Part shown: positions 6,726-7,098 of the stretch, in pieces
Numbering within the stretch: position 1 is the first letter of the stretch
Layout: each line of letters starts with the position of its first letter
Origin: Octadecabacter sp.
Lineage (GTDB): Bacteria; Pseudomonadota; Alphaproteobacteria; Rhodobacterales; Rhodobacteraceae
NCBI GenBank assembly: GCA_003533975.1
Contig: DQCL01000225.1
Coordinates: forward strand, 1,964 to 9,061
Direction of reading: 5' to 3'
Length of the DNA stretch: 7,098 nt
Notes under the pieces: model-generated
What the model saw: the letters and a program-made list of their open reading frames with translations, nothing else
Database searches by the model: none
What the model was told of the DNA's origin: nothing
Position numbers and translations under genes: made by a program

Positions 6726-6747
6726 CTCTGGTGTTGTGGTGCCAGAG
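6726..6747. repeat. Inverted repeat between the divergent genes mutY and the DUF721 gene
   Basis: CTCTGG (6726-6731) and CCAGAG (6742-6747) are perfect 6-bp arms with a 10-nt spacer in a 68-bp divergent gap. It lies where a regulator could act on both promoters. TAGAAT (6751-6756) just to the right is a possible -10 for the plus-strand gene, but no good -35 accompanies it. Confidence 0.35.
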
Positions 6748-6767
6748 GTTTAGAATAGCGTACAAAG

Positions 6768-7098
6768 ATGAAACAGCCACGTCCTCATAGCACAACGCGC
6801 GGATTCTCTCGTGCTGTCACCCTGATGCAGAAACGCATTCGAGGGGCGACCGAAACGCGTGGTTTCGCGCAGTCGCGTGTTTTGACCCATTGGGCAGAGA
6901 TTGTTGGCGAAGCGACGGCCAAAATCGCGCATCCGGTTGATGTGGGCTATGCCAAGGGTGGGTTTGGCGCAACGCTGACGGTTCTGACGTCTGGCGCACA
7001 AGCGCCGATGCTTGAAATGCAAAAAGAGCAGATTCGCGAAAAGGTGAACGCGTGCTATGGCTACAACGCGATCGCCCGCATACGTATCACACAGACTG
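6768..7098 (+). CDS. DUF721 / DciA-family protein, probable replicative helicase loader (5' part)
   Basis: The first 110 codons are visible and the gene runs past the window edge. DUF721 includes DciA, which loads the replicative helicase DnaB in bacteria that lack DnaC or DnaI loaders; alphaproteobacteria are among them. The visible protein shows the family pattern: an Arg-rich N-terminus, an amphipathic helix (FSRAVTLMQKRIRGA), ETRGFAQSRVLTHWAEIVGE with the conserved W, AHPVDVGY, a beta-strand GATLTVLTSG, then APMLEMQKEQIREKVNACYGYNAIARIRI, which gives the KH-like fold. No close Shine-Dalgarno sequence precedes the ATG at 6768, and the possible -10 (6751-6756) would give a leader of only about five bases, so it may be translated with almost no leader. 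It is divergent from mutY. The family call is firm; the helicase-loader role is inferred from it. Confidence 0.85.
   Translation, partial: MKQPRPHSTTRGFSRAVTLMQKRIRGATETRGFAQSRVLTHWAEIVGEATAKIAHPVDVGYAKGGFGATLTVLTSGAQAPMLEMQKEQIREKVNACYGYNAIARIRITQT

Noticed and set aside
6750..7022. Minus-strand ORF (90 codons) opposite the DUF721 gene
   Set aside because: It is antisense to a clearly conserved protein and lacks any recognisable domain.

Overview
The window looks like a chromosomal segment of an alphaproteobacterium of the Roseobacter group (Rhodobacterales). The basis is a solitary CcrM-type GANTC adenine methyltransferase with its C-terminal RAMA domain, the neighbourhood rnhB-ccrM and mutY/DUF721, an AlkB-like integral-membrane oxygenase beside mutY, two small secreted proteins of a kind I associate with this order, and moderate GC content. 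Genus cannot be decided from the sequence. There is no mobile element, tRNA, rRNA or CRISPR array.

Layout. Positions 1-414 (minus strand) carry the N-terminus of a membrane-anchored protein and, upstream of it and overlapping, a 93-residue secreted protein. A divergent control region (415-579) with a clear palindrome leads to a 146-residue secreted, cysteine-containing basic protein on the plus strand (580-1020), closed by two hairpins, the second a textbook intrinsic terminator. A small basic ORF of 52 codons (1229-1387), with a good Shine-Dalgarno sequence, then precedes rnhB (RNase HII, 1426-2046). The 125 bp before ccrM (2172-3281) hold three GANTC sites and a 17-bp-phased TTTGA repeat. 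ccrM ends in a hairpin plus strong terminator, followed by galE (3447-4451). galE meets an alkB-like gene head-on: their stop codons are one base apart and lie in the two arms of one 17-nt palindrome. On the minus strand mutY (5647-6699, TTG start) and alkB (4453-5601) follow one another 45 bp apart and may be co-transcribed. A DUF721/DciA-type gene starts divergently at 6768 and runs off the window.

Functions. Much of the segment is genome housekeeping: removal of ribonucleotides (RNase HII), cell-cycle-linked GANTC methylation (CcrM), repair of adenine opposite 8-oxoguanine (MutY), and probable replicative helicase loading (DUF721/DciA). GalE supplies UDP-galactose for surface polysaccharide. 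The AlkB-like enzyme hydroxylates an unidentified hydrophobic substrate. By hand count GANTC occurs only 10 times in the window, against about 27 expected from composition, and three of the ten lie within 39 bp upstream of ccrM. This suggests that the methylase gene reads its own methylation state. That cluster is the most interesting regulatory signal here; I see no clearly novel multi-gene system.
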